In this document: positions 1 to 7,194 of the stretch, piece after piece
Numbering within the stretch: the stretch's first letter is position 1
Layout of the letters: each line of letters opens with the position of its first letter
Source of the DNA: Pseudomonas sp. UFMG81
GTDB taxonomy: Bacteria > Pseudomonadota > Gammaproteobacteria > Pseudomonadales > Pseudomonadaceae
NCBI RefSeq assembly: GCF_015354575.1
Contig: NZ_JACAFQ010000039.1
Span: 1-46,702 of the forward strand
DNA: 46,702 bases
Reading direction: 5' to 3'
Notes under the pieces: generated by a model
Told to the model about the DNA's origin: nothing
The model's database searches: none
Seen by the model: the letters and a program-made list of their open reading frames with translations, nothing else
Position numbers and translations under genes: made by a program

Positions 1-252
1 GTACTGGCCAGGAAAGACTTCACGCAAAGCATGAGCCGAAAGGGAAACTGCTGGGACAACGCAGTGGCTGAGAGCTTCTTCGCTACGCTGAAAAGGGAAG
101 AAGCATTCAGTGCATATCCCAGTAAACGACATGCTCAACTAGCCATCGCCAGCTATGTTCATGGTTTTTACAACAGCTGTCGGCTGCACTCCGCCCTTGG
201 CTACCGTTCTCCGAACGAATATGCCAAGAGCTTAAGGCAGAAGGCTAAATAG
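1..252 (+). pseudogene. IS3-family transposase (OrfB), C-terminal fragment
   Basis: The frame is open from base 1, so the 5' part lies outside the window or is lost; the stop is at 250-252. The visible ~83 residues carry the end of the IS3-type DDE integrase core: GNCWDNAVAESFFATLK, whose Glu is the third catalytic acid, followed by the family's C-terminal YNSCRLHSALGYRSPNEY block. The element's right end probably lies near 289, because a chromosomal repeat resumes its normal sequence exactly there. Whether the copy is complete upstream cannot be seen, so calling it a pseudogene is provisional. Confidence 0.8.
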
Positions 253-260
253 CCAGCTTT

Positions 261-289
261 TTGGCGTCCGTTGTCACGGGACAGGCCCA
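261..289. mobile_element. Probable right end of the IS3-family element
   Basis: The sequence between the transposase stop and 289 ends in ggacaggccca. Base 290 onward matches, in inverted orientation, the repeat arm ending at 922. The arm at 922 continues with a further stretch (ggttactttttg) that is missing here, so 289/290 looks like the insertion junction. The left end is outside the window. Confidence 0.45.
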
Positions 290-467
290 CCAAAAAATCC
301 TTGCTCCATTCATACGGCCCCTACGCTGCGCTCCGGGGTTCCCTCACTCCGGCCTTGCTCCCGCGTGGACGCACTGACGGGCCATCCATGGCCCGATCAG
401 TGCTCGATGGGCATCCATGCCCATCGCCCCGCTCCGCAAGTCCTACGTTCGGCCTCCTGAAGTCGCG
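290..467. repeat. Long imperfect inverted repeat, left arm
   Basis: These ~178 bases match the reverse complement of 746-922 at most positions. Shared blocks include the ccattcatacggcccctacg block, the gggccatccatggccc block and cggcctcctgaagtcgcg. Differences are scattered substitutions, so the arms are diverged copies of one intergenic repeat. Small ORFs inside are read-through of the repeat and are not supported as genes. Confidence 0.85.
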
Positions 468-500
468 TTTGGCGGTGACTGGACTATCGCGCGCTTAGAA

Positions 501-550
501 GCAAGAGCAAGAGCAAGAGCAAGAGCAAGAGCAAGAGCAAGAGCAAGAGC
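501..550. repeat. Hexanucleotide tandem repeat (gcaaga)n
   Basis: Eight perfect head-to-tail copies of gcaaga plus two extra bases. It lies between the arms of the long inverted repeat, outside any credible coding region. Such arrays are prone to slippage, so the copy number may vary between isolates. Confidence 0.95.
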
Positions 551-590
551 GGATCGTATTGAATTGTTATTGATGTGTTGTTTGTAATGG

Positions 591-675
591 CCTCATCGCC
601 GGCAAGCCGGCTCCCACAGTGACCGCGAAAGTTTTTAGTTCAGCGCAGTTCCTGTGGGAGCTGGCTTGCCAGCGA
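591..675. repeat. REP pair (inverted)
   Basis: Two putida-type REP units face each other: ctcatcgccggcaagccggc at the left and, inverted with mismatches, ctgtgggagctggcttgcca at the right. They lie in the loop of the long inverted repeat. Confidence 0.85.
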
Positions 676-745
676 TTGCAATTGAAAGTTCAACAAAACA
701 ATCAACTAGCGATAGCAGCGCCAATATAGGCGCCGCCCCTAACTT

Positions 746-922
746 CGCGACTTCAGGAGGCCGATCGGAGGGCTTGCGGAGGGAGGCGACGGGCATGGAT
801 GCCCGTCGAGCACCGATGGGCCATGGATGGCCCTTCGGTGCGTACTCCCGGGAGCAAGACCGGAGTGAGGGAACCCCGAAGCGCAGCGTAGGGGCCGTAT
901 GAATGGAGCGAGCATTTTTTGG
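746..922. repeat. Long imperfect inverted repeat, right arm
   Basis: Partner of the arm at 290-467. Beyond 922 this copy continues into ggttactttttgatgcttcaaaaagtgacccgccgtaagg, a sequence type common between Pseudomonas genes, so this arm seems the uninterrupted copy. No gene is supported between 253 and 1087. Confidence 0.85.
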
Positions 923-1014
923 TTACTTTTTGATGCTTCAAAAAGTGACCCGCCGTAAGGGCGGAAAGGTGAATAAGCGTCACCATCGCAAACGGATATG
1001 CCCACAACTTCCAA

Positions 1015-1053
<39 letters not shown>

Positions 1054-1087
1054 CTCACGCACCCAACACTCCACCCCATGAACAACC

Positions 1088-1117
1088 AAAAAAAAGCCCG
1101 CCGGTGAGGGCGGGCTT
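1088..1117 (-). terminator. Rho-independent terminator of the LTA-synthase-like gene
   Basis: Read on the minus strand, the hairpin agcccgcc/ggcgggct with a five-base loop is followed by a run of eight T. It sits about 20 bases past the stop codon at 1136, as expected for an intrinsic terminator. Confidence 0.9.
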
Positions 1118-1135
1118 GGCAAGCGTTCAGCGGAA

Positions 1136-3214
1136 CTACTTAGGCGTCCCGTGCACCACGCCAGCCGTGTTATCCAACAAGCTCTTGGTCGCCGTCTGGA
1201 TATACGCTTCCAGCCTCTTCTGCATCTGCGACTCGTCCGGGCTCTCGATCAGCTCGGCCTTGAACTCCCGCCCCAGCTGGTAGCGATACATGCGCGGGCT
1301 CATGTCCTTGGACTCGATGAGAATACGGTCACCCTGCACCAACCCGACGATCTGCTCGCTGCCCGACGGCTTGATGATGCCCACGCCCTGATCACCCTCA
1401 GGCAGGTTGAGCAAGTCACGGCCCCAGCACTGGTGACGCGCCTGGCCACCCAGACGCCCCATGATGGTCGGCACGATGTCGACCTGGGTGCCCACGGTGT
1501 GGTTCACCGCGCCGAACTTCTCCTGGATGCCCGGGGCAATCAGCAACAGCGGCACGTTGAAGCGGCCCAGGTCCAGCTCGGTGACCTGCTGGTGGTTGCC
1601 AAAGCCATGGTCGCCGACGATGACGAACAGCGTTTCCTTGAAGTACGGTTCCTTGCGTGCCTTCTCGAAGAACTGCCCCAGCGCCCAGTCGGAGTAGCGC
1701 ATGGCGGTCAGGTGCTCATCCAGGCGGCCTTGGCCGGTGACTTTCTCGACCGGCAGGTCCTTGGGCAGCGCATACGGGGTGTGGTTGGACAGCGTCTGCA
1801 GCAACGCGTAGATCGGCTTCTTGCCGTCATGCTTGGCCAGCTCTTCGTTACCACGGTCGAACATGTCCTGGTCGGAGACGCCCCAGGTCGGGTCGGAGAA
1901 CACCGGGTCGACGAAGTCGTTGCGGCCGATGAAGGTGGTCATGCCCTGGTTGCCGAAGAACCCAGACTGGTTGTCCCAGGCGAAGTCGCCGTTGTAGACG
2001 TAGACATCGTCATAATCGCGGGCACTGAGCAACGCCGGCAGGCCGGACAGCTTGTGGCCGCCTTCCGGGGTCTGCATCAGGTATTCGAAGCCTGGCAGGT
2101 TGGGGAAACAGGCCATGGTGGCGAACATACCCTGGTGGGTATGGGTACCGTTGGAGAAGAAGCGGTCGAACAACACCCCCTCTTTCGCCAGCTTGTCGAA
2201 ATACGGGGTGATGTTGGTCTGGCTGCCCAGGGCGCCCACCGAGTGGCCGGCGAAGCTTTCCATGAGGATGACCACGACGTTCTTGATCGGCAGGGTGTTT
2301 GCCTGCGGCGGCACGAAGTCACGGCGAATGGCCGCTTCGTCGGCGTCGACCAGGGTGTCGTGGGCGGTCAGCAGTTGCTCGCGCACGCTCTGGGTCGCCA
2401 CGGTCTGGTCCAGGGTGGCTTTCCAGATGTTGGCGCGGTCTTCACCAAAGCGGCTCTTGGCGGCGTCGATCAGGGTCAGGGTGCCGTTCAGGCCCAGCTG
2501 GTTGACGAAGTTCGAGTCAGTGGTGAAGGCATCGCCCCAGCGCATCGGCGGACCCTGGCGCAGGGTGCCGCGGGCAGCGACCACGGCGATCAGCAGGATG
2601 ACCATGAACACCGCCAGGCGGCCATACCACGGCGCCACCGAACGCTGGCCAACAGCCTGCACCGAACCGCTGCCATTGCGGGTCATGCGGTCGATGCCTT
2701 TGAACAGCAGGCTCAGCAGCCAGGTGCCGACCAGCCAGGCCAGGATGTAGCGCACAACCGGGAAGCCGTACCAGAGCATGCTCATGACGGTCTTGGGGTC
2801 TTCCTTGATGTACTGGAACACCAGGCCATTCAGGCGCTGGTGGAACTCACGATAGAAGTCCATCTCCATCAGGCCGAGGAACATCACCACGCTCGAGGCG
2901 AGGGTCAGCCAGCAGCGGAACAACCCACGCCGGGCCATCAACCAGGGGCTGAGCAGGGCCAGCAGCAGCGGGATACTGATGTACACCACCACCCGCAGGT
3001 CGAAGCGCAAGCCGTTGAGGAAGCCTTCGGCGACGGTGGAATAGGGGGTGTCACCGATCATGTCGCTGTTGTAGACCAGCAGCGCCAGGCGCACCAGGCT
3101 GAGCATCAGCATGATCACCAGGCCACTGAGCAGCGTGTAGGCCAGGTGGGATTTCAGGGTCGGCGAGAACGAGCCTCGCACGCCCTGTTGCTTCAAGGCG
3201 TCCGTGTTAGCCAT
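1136..3214 (-). CDS. LTA synthase-like sulfatase-domain membrane phosphotransferase
   Basis: A 692-residue protein starting MANTDALKQQ; an in-frame upstream extension of 39 residues is arginine-rich and unlike coding sequence. The N-terminal third has several hydrophobic segments (about residues 25-210). The C-terminal two thirds is an alkaline-phosphatase-fold domain facing the periplasm. The metal/nucleophile signature is visible: NVVVILMESFAGHS (metal Glu), SNGTHTHQGMFATM (candidate nucleophile Thr) and VGDHGFGNH (metal Asp-His). This is the LtaS/OpgB-type architecture (COG1368), which transfers phosphoglycerol or a related phospho-group from a lipid to a glycan. Pseudomonads make no LTA, so the acceptor may be periplasmic glucan or another envelope glycan; that is inference. 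It is followed by its own terminator and appears monocistronic. Confidence 0.85.
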   Translation of the reverse strand: MANTDALKQQGVRGSFSPTLKSHLAYTLLSGLVIMLMLSLVRLALLVYNSDMIGDTPYSTVAEGFLNGLRFDLRVVVYISIPLLLALLSPWLMARRGLFRCWLTLASSVVMFLGLMEMDFYREFHQRLNGLVFQYIKEDPKTVMSMLWYGFPVVRYILAWLVGTWLLSLLFKGIDRMTRNGSGSVQAVGQRSVAPWYGRLAVFMVILLIAVVAARGTLRQGPPMRWGDAFTTDSNFVNQLGLNGTLTLIDAAKSRFGEDRANIWKATLDQTVATQSVREQLLTAHDTLVDADEAAIRRDFVPPQANTLPIKNVVVILMESFAGHSVGALGSQTNITPYFDKLAKEGVLFDRFFSNGTHTHQGMFATMACFPNLPGFEYLMQTPEGGHKLSGLPALLSARDYDDVYVYNGDFAWDNQSGFFGNQGMTTFIGRNDFVDPVFSDPTWGVSDQDMFDRGNEELAKHDGKKPIYALLQTLSNHTPYALPKDLPVEKVTGQGRLDEHLTAMRYSDWALGQFFEKARKEPYFKETLFVIVGDHGFGNHQQVTELDLGRFNVPLLLIAPGIQEKFGAVNHTVGTQVDIVPTIMGRLGGQARHQCWGRDLLNLPEGDQGVGIIKPSGSEQIVGLVQGDRILIESKDMSPRMYRYQLGREFKAELIESPDESQMQKRLEAYIQTATKSLLDNTAGVVHGTPK

Positions 3215-3372
3215 GAATGGAGAGGTCCTAGGATTGCGGTTTGCGGGAAGGCGAAATCGCCAACAGCCTGGAGGCCCGTCTCTCGAACACGAGGTCAGAC
3301 CAAGGCCGCATTGTGCGGCGCGGATTTTCAAAAATCGAGTGTGAAAATTTTGTCGATAACATCGGCAGGCTC

Positions 3373-3456
3373 GGCCCTATCGCCGGCAAGCCGGCTCCCA
3401 CATGGACTGAATTTCGCGCTGTTAACTGTGGGAGCCGGCTTGCCGGCGATAGGGCC
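3373..3456. repeat. REP pair (inverted)
   Basis: ggccctatcgccggcaagcc faces its near-perfect inverted copy ending tgccggcgatagggcc, about 20 bases apart. It lies between the LTA-synthase-like gene and the small PLDc_N gene. Confidence 0.9.
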
Positions 3457-3467
3457 TCACGGGCTGC

Positions 3468-3659
3468 TCATACCCGCACATTGCCGCGCGGCCCGGCAAT
3501 TGCCCAGATGATCAGCCCCAAGACCGGCAACAGCACGATCAGCAGGATCCACAGCACCTTGATGCCGGTTTCGGCGCCGCTCTTGAGTACGTTGAGGATG
3601 GCCCAGATGTCGAGGGCCAGGATGATCAGGCCGACCAGGCTGTTGAAGGTGGACCCCAT
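3468..3659 (-). CDS. PLDc_N-domain small membrane protein
   Basis: A 63-residue protein, MGSTFNSLVGLIILALDIWA..., with two hydrophobic helices (about 6-23 and 34-54) joined by a short polar turn (LKSGAETGIK). This is the form of the phospholipase D N-terminal (PLDc_N) mini-proteins, which are inner-membrane proteins of unknown role. The start is chosen because gggagcggcaac precedes the ATG with good spacing. A much longer frame continues upstream, but it is antisense to the ZIP gene and is a shadow. Confidence 0.8.
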   Translation of the reverse strand: MGSTFNSLVGLIILALDIWAILNVLKSGAETGIKVLWILLIVLLPVLGLIIWAIAGPRGNVRV

Positions 3660-3786
3660 GTTGCCGCTCCCACACGGTGAATGTGCCGCTGAGCATAGCC
3701 GGCTATGGCTTCGATAGAAGGGAATCGTTGGGCGGGCGCGCGGGTCACTGGATAGACTGGCGTCATTACCCGGTTCCGAGGTCCAC

Positions 3787-4725
3787 ATGCCCCCTGCCCA
3801 CACGCAATCCGCCACATCCGTCTCCATGCTGGGCGCCTGGCGACAACAAGTGTTCGCCACCCCCTGGCTGAGCGCCGGCCTGGGCCTGAGCCTGCTGGCC
3901 ATCGCCGCGCTGCTGCTGGCGAGCATCTGGAACGCGGTCAACGGCGACCACGCCGACAACCTGCACCTGGCGCTGCTGGGCGGGCTCTCGGGCTTCGGCG
4001 CCACCGCACTGGGAGCCGTGCTGGCGGTGATCCTGCGCGATGTCAGCGCGCGCAGCCAGGATGTGATGCTCGGCTTCGCCGCCGGGATGATGCTCGCCGC
4101 CAGCTCGTTTTCCTTGATCCTGCCGGGCCTGGATGCCGCCCGCGAGATCACCGGCAATGGCCCGGCCGCCGCCTTCACCGTGGTGCTGGGCATGGGCCTG
4201 GGCGTGCTGTTGATGCTCGGCCTCGACCGCTTCACCCCGCACGAGCACGAAAGCACCGGCCCCTGCGGCCCGCAGGCCGAGCGCATCAACCGGGTGTGGC
4301 TGTTCGTGCTGGCCATCACCCTGCACAACCTGCCCGAGGGCATGGCCATCGGCGTGAGCTTCGCCAATGGCGACATGAACATCGGCTTGCCGCTGACCAG
4401 CGCCATCGCCATCCAGGACATCCCCGAAGGCCTGGCCGTGGCCCTGGCGCTGCGCGCCACGGGGTTGTCGAATGTCAAGGCGATGCTGGTGGCGATCGGT
4501 TCCGGGCTGATGGAGCCGCTGGGCGCGGTGATCGGCCTGGGCATCTCCACCGGTTTCGCCCTCGCCTACCCGATCAGCATGGGCCTGGCGGCGGGGGCAA
4601 TGATCTTCGTGGTGTCCCACGAGGTGATCCCCGAGACCCACCGCAACGGCCACCAGACCTCGGCCACCCTGGGGTTGATGGGCGGGTTCGCGGTGATGAT
4701 GTTCCTCGATACCGCGCTGGGTTGA
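3787..4725 (+). CDS. ZIP-family divalent metal transporter
   Basis: A 312-residue integral membrane protein with about eight hydrophobic segments. The family's metal-site motifs are visible: HNLPEGMAIG in the fourth core helix and IQDIPEGLAVAL in the fifth, where the His of the second motif is replaced as in GufA-type ZIPs. A polar loop (FTPHEHESTGPCGPQ) between helices III and IV is the usual His-containing cytoplasmic loop, though short in His here. Likely role: uptake or equilibration of zinc and similar metals across the inner membrane. A gagg ribosome-binding site precedes the ATG by five bases. It stands alone between repeats. Confidence 0.88.
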   Translation: MPPAHTQSATSVSMLGAWRQQVFATPWLSAGLGLSLLAIAALLLASIWNAVNGDHADNLHLALLGGLSGFGATALGAVLAVILRDVSARSQDVMLGFAAGMMLAASSFSLILPGLDAAREITGNGPAAAFTVVLGMGLGVLLMLGLDRFTPHEHESTGPCGPQAERINRVWLFVLAITLHNLPEGMAIGVSFANGDMNIGLPLTSAIAIQDIPEGLAVALALRATGLSNVKAMLVAIGSGLMEPLGAVIGLGISTGFALAYPISMGLAAGAMIFVVSHEVIPETHRNGHQTSATLGLMGGFAVMMFLDTALG

Positions 4726-4744
4726 AGGAATCCTGACTGCTGGT

Positions 4745-4887
4745 GTAGGAGCGGCCTTGCCGGGGCGCCGGACCGGCCGGAAAGGGCCGCAAAGCGGCCC
4801 CGGCAATATCGGCAGCGGCGCAAACATCCTGGGGCTGCGGCGCAGCCCTTTCCGGCCGGTCCGGCGCCCCGGCAAGGCCGCTCCTAC
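4745..4887. repeat. 143-bp element with perfect 43-bp inverted arms
   Basis: The arms 4745-4787 and 4845-4887 are exact reverse complements, both containing gtaggagcggccttgccggg when read outward-in. The central part holds ggccgcaaagcggcc and ggctgcggcgcagcc sub-hairpins. It lies between convergent genes (ZIP and the 176-residue hypothetical). A related element is at 13822-13953. Confidence 0.9.
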
Positions 4888-4906
4888 AAAGGGACTGCGC
4901 CAGCCT

Positions 4907-5437
4907 TTAGACGTGCACGGCCACCTTCAACGCTTCCAGCGCCGGCTCCACCTTGATGCCCACCGCGGCGCCCAGCTCCAGCACCCGCGTCAGGTCGTTC
5001 TGACCGATCATCACCATCTGCAGCTCGTCATCGAGCAACTGGCTGAAGTTCAGCAGCACATAACCGCCGGCTTCTTTGTTCAGCGCGCCCATCTGCACCT
5101 GGATGCGGTTAAGTGCGGTCAGCGCCTCGGTGCGCGCCAGCTGCTTGGGCTTGAGGGTGAACGGCACGCTCTTGTCGAACGAATCGCTGATCTGCTGGAA
5201 CAGGTCCTGGTAGCTGTCGGCCTGGAACAGCACGGTGTCCGGCAGGCTGCCGACCACCACCCATTCGCCCAGCGGGAACGGGAAGCTGTCGTCGTAGTTG
5301 ATGTCGGGGTTGGCGGCCAGGAAGGCGGCGGGGTCGGCGTAGGCCTGGGCGGCTTCGCCGGCGATGCGCTCGATGTCTTCATCGCGCATGCAGCCGGCGC
5401 CGATGAGGCTGATGAGTTCGAGCAACTGGTCTTTCAT
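4907..5437 (-). CDS. Conserved hypothetical protein, 176 aa
   Basis: No recognised domain. The protein is acidic, without signal peptide or membrane helix. It has a central FPFPLGEWVVVGSLPDTVLFQAD segment and a C-terminal helical/strand region (LLNFSQLLDDELQMVMIGQND). Codon use is that of the surrounding chromosome. The ATG at 5437 is preceded by cagggccctcc, a weak but plausible ribosome-binding site. The ankyrin gene lies 61 bases upstream on the same strand, so the two could be co-transcribed. Probably cytoplasmic; function unknown. Confidence 0.75.
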   Translation of the reverse strand: MKDQLLELISLIGAGCMRDEDIERIAGEAAQAYADPAAFLAANPDINYDDSFPFPLGEWVVVGSLPDTVLFQADSYQDLFQQISDSFDKSVPFTLKPKQLARTEALTALNRIQVQMGALNKEAGGYVLLNFSQLLDDELQMVMIGQNDLTRVLELGAAVGIKVEPALEALKVAVHV

Positions 5438-5498
5438 GGAGGGCCCTGCGGGTTGGCGTGAAAAGGCGCCAAGGATAGCCGCAAACGCCCCCGGGGGG

Positions 5499-6020
5499 TT
5501 AGCCGGCGAGCGCTTCGAGGCGTGCTGCGGCTTCTGCAGCGCCCATGGTACGGGCTGCCATCAAGGCGCTGGCGCCGCCGGCATCGCACAGGTTGGGGTC
5601 AGCGCCCTGGGCCAGCAGGTAGTCGATGATCTCCAGCCGGTTGAACATCGCCGCCAGCATCAGTGCAGTGCGGCCATCCGTAGCAGCGGCGTCCACCGGC
5701 ACGCCCTGCTCCAGCAGCAGGCGGATCATCGCCAGGTCGCCCTTGAACGCCGCCCCGGCGATGGGCAACTGGCCGTTGTCGTTGGCGATCAGCGGGTCGG
5801 CGCCATGGGCCAGCAGCACCTGCACCGCTTCGCGATGGCCGTGATAGCTGGCGAGCATCAGCAGGGTGTCGCCCTTGTGGTTGCGCAGGTCAGCTGGCAA
5901 GCCACTGGCGAGCAGGCGCCCGAGCATCTGGGCGTCGCCACGGCGGGCGCGGTCGAAGACTTCCTCGGCGAACGCAGCGGTTTCTTCGGCGGTCATGGTG
6001 GCGGGCGAGTGATCGGACAT
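5499..6020 (-). CDS. Ankyrin-repeat protein
   Basis: A 173-residue protein made almost entirely of about four 33-residue ankyrin repeats (for example GDTLLMLASYHGHREAVQVL, then DGRTALMLAAMFNRLEIIDYL). It has no signal peptide. Ankyrin repeats mediate protein-protein contacts; in pseudomonads similar short proteins occur near catalase genes, but none is adjacent here, so the partner is unknown. The start has a strong aggaggt site seven bases upstream. The 265-bp region upstream, shared with the divergent DUF3509 gene, contains palindromes that might also affect this gene. Confidence 0.88.
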   Translation of the reverse strand: MSDHSPATMTAEETAAFAEEVFDRARRGDAQMLGRLLASGLPADLRNHKGDTLLMLASYHGHREAVQVLLAHGADPLIANDNGQLPIAGAAFKGDLAMIRLLLEQGVPVDAAATDGRTALMLAAMFNRLEIIDYLLAQGADPNLCDAGGASALMAARTMGAAEAAARLEALAG

Positions 6021-6120
6021 GGGCTACCTCCTGGCATTTTCGATGGCCAAGTGTTGGTCAGGCAGCCGCGCAGGGTCAAAGGTTCAGTTTCTATGGGGCG
6101 GACAGAGGCAGCCTATCACC

Positions 6121-6163
6121 GTGCAAATTGCACTGTGCAAAATGCACGACCTTGCAGAATGCA
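6121..6163. promoter_or_regulatory. Cluster of GTGCA/TGCAC palindromes, candidate activator site
   Basis: gtgcaaattgcac (6121-6133), gtgcaaaatgcac (6135-6147) and the shorter tgcagaatgca (6153-6163) follow one another. The first two have exact arms and centres 14 bases apart. They lie 80-120 bases upstream of the sigma-54 promoter, the normal place for an enhancer-binding-protein site. The cognate regulator cannot be named from sequence. Confidence 0.6.
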
Positions 6164-6228
6164 TGGCGAAGCGTTAACGAAAAGCACATAAGCCTTTGAT
6201 TTATAAGTATTTTATTAACAACAAAAAC

Positions 6229-6244
6229 TGGCACGGTCGCTGCA
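6229..6244 (+). promoter_or_regulatory. Sigma-54 (-24/-12) promoter of the DUF3509 gene
   Basis: tggcacggtcgctgca matches the RpoN consensus (tggcacg-N4-ttgca) at all but one base, with the required GG and GC elements exactly ten bases apart. Transcription would begin near 6255, some 30 bases before the start codon. An A/T-rich stretch (6185-6228) lies between it and the palindrome cluster. Confidence 0.8.
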
Positions 6245-6285
6245 CCCCTCAACTCATCTGACCACCCAATCGTTCAGGAGTTGAT

Positions 6286-6558
6286 ATGGACCTCATCCAG
6301 GAAAAATTCGCCTCGGTGTTCTGCGCCTACCAGGTCACCACCCAGTCCCGCCCGGATGGCGGCATCCTGCTGACCCTGCGCGCCGCCGATGGCGTGGTGA
6401 CCCGCCGGGTGTTGTCCTACGCCCAATTGCACAGCGCCGAACAGCTGTCGTGGGCAATCAGCGCGATCCGTCGCGACCTGGCCGAACAAGCCAGTGAACT
6501 GCCCGTGATCTCGAGGCTGCAAAGCCAGCAGCGCTTTGCCCTGCCGACCTATCGCTGA
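6286..6558 (+). CDS. DUF3509 domain protein
   Basis: A 90-residue soluble protein (MDLIQEKFASVFCAYQVTTQ...), matching the small Pseudomonas-specific DUF3509 family over its whole length: a b-strand-rich first half (ILLTLRAADGVVTRRVL) and a helix (LSWAISAIRRDLAEQA). The molecular role of the family is not known. A strong cagga site lies eight bases before the ATG. It has its own sigma-54-type promoter and palindromic upstream sites, so expression is probably switched by an NtrC-type activator. Confidence 0.85.
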   Translation: MDLIQEKFASVFCAYQVTTQSRPDGGILLTLRAADGVVTRRVLSYAQLHSAEQLSWAISAIRRDLAEQASELPVISRLQSQQRFALPTYR

Positions 6559-6657
6559 GCCTTCACGGCAGCTGTTTTGCGGGGCGGTCCTCTTCTCACC
6601 CGGTAAAGGTGCAGGAGGTGGATAGCCCCACAAGCCATTTCAACGCTCCGCGCGTGC

Positions 6658-7194
6658 TTACAGTTCGTCCATCCCGGCGAAGTCGCGGGCGCTGGTGTCG
6701 CCGGTGAAGCGCGGCTGCGCGCCCTGGTCGCTGGCGAACAGGCGCAGCGCCAGGCAGAACGGGTTGTCGCCCAGGTCGAGCCAGCGCCGGGTACCGGCGG
6801 GTACCACCAGTACATCGTCCTTCTCGCACAGCACCGCATAGACATAGTCGCCCACGCGCAGGCCGACCTGGCCACGGCCGCTGATCAGCGCAAACACTTC
6901 ATCGCTGTCGTGCACATGCTCGTCGCGCAGGTCCGCCTGAGTGGCGTCGACTCCGTCGCGGCTGAGCACGCTGAAGGCGGCGCTGCCATGCTCGCTCATC
7001 AGGCGGTCGAGCGGCGCGCGACAGGCATCGAGCACTTCGTCCTGGCTGCTACCAGGGCGCAGGCGCACGCCCGGCTGCCAGTGCGTCAGGCGCACGCCGT
7101 GTTCGGCCAGGGTGGTGGCGATATCGTCAGGGTGGGTCAGCACCTTGTACGCAAGGTCGGGGCTGGCATGGTGGAAAACACTGAGAATGCTCAT
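6658..7194 (-). CDS. Acireductone dioxygenase (ARD)-like cupin, altered metal site
   Basis: A 178-residue protein similar along its length to bacterial ARD/MtnD, the Fe/Ni cupin of methionine salvage. It has the typical N-terminus (MSILSVFHH.SPDL) and the core DEHVHDSDEV, giving H93, H95 and E99. The fourth metal ligand, normally His in a TRHWFD context, is Arg here (GTRRWLD, R137), and the catalytic Arg that follows DEV in ARDs is missing (DEVFALI). Activity as a standard ARD is therefore doubtful. Its ATG overlaps the stop of the upstream MFS gene by four bases (ATGA), indicating translational coupling. No other methionine-salvage gene is in view. Confidence 0.75.
   Translation of the reverse strand: MSILSVFHHASPDLAYKVLTHPDDIATTLAEHGVRLTHWQPGVRLRPGSSQDEVLDACRAPLDRLMSEHGSAAFSVLSRDGVDATQADLRDEHVHDSDEVFALISGRGQVGLRVGDYVYAVLCEKDDVLVVPAGTRRWLDLGDNPFCLALRLFASDQGAQPRFTGDTSARDFAGMDEL

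Noticed and set aside
1151..3511. A 786-codon plus-strand open frame opposite the LTA-synthase-like gene
   Set aside because: Its product is rich in His, Gln, Arg and Ala without any domain, and it is the complement of a well-supported gene. It is a GC-driven antisense shadow.
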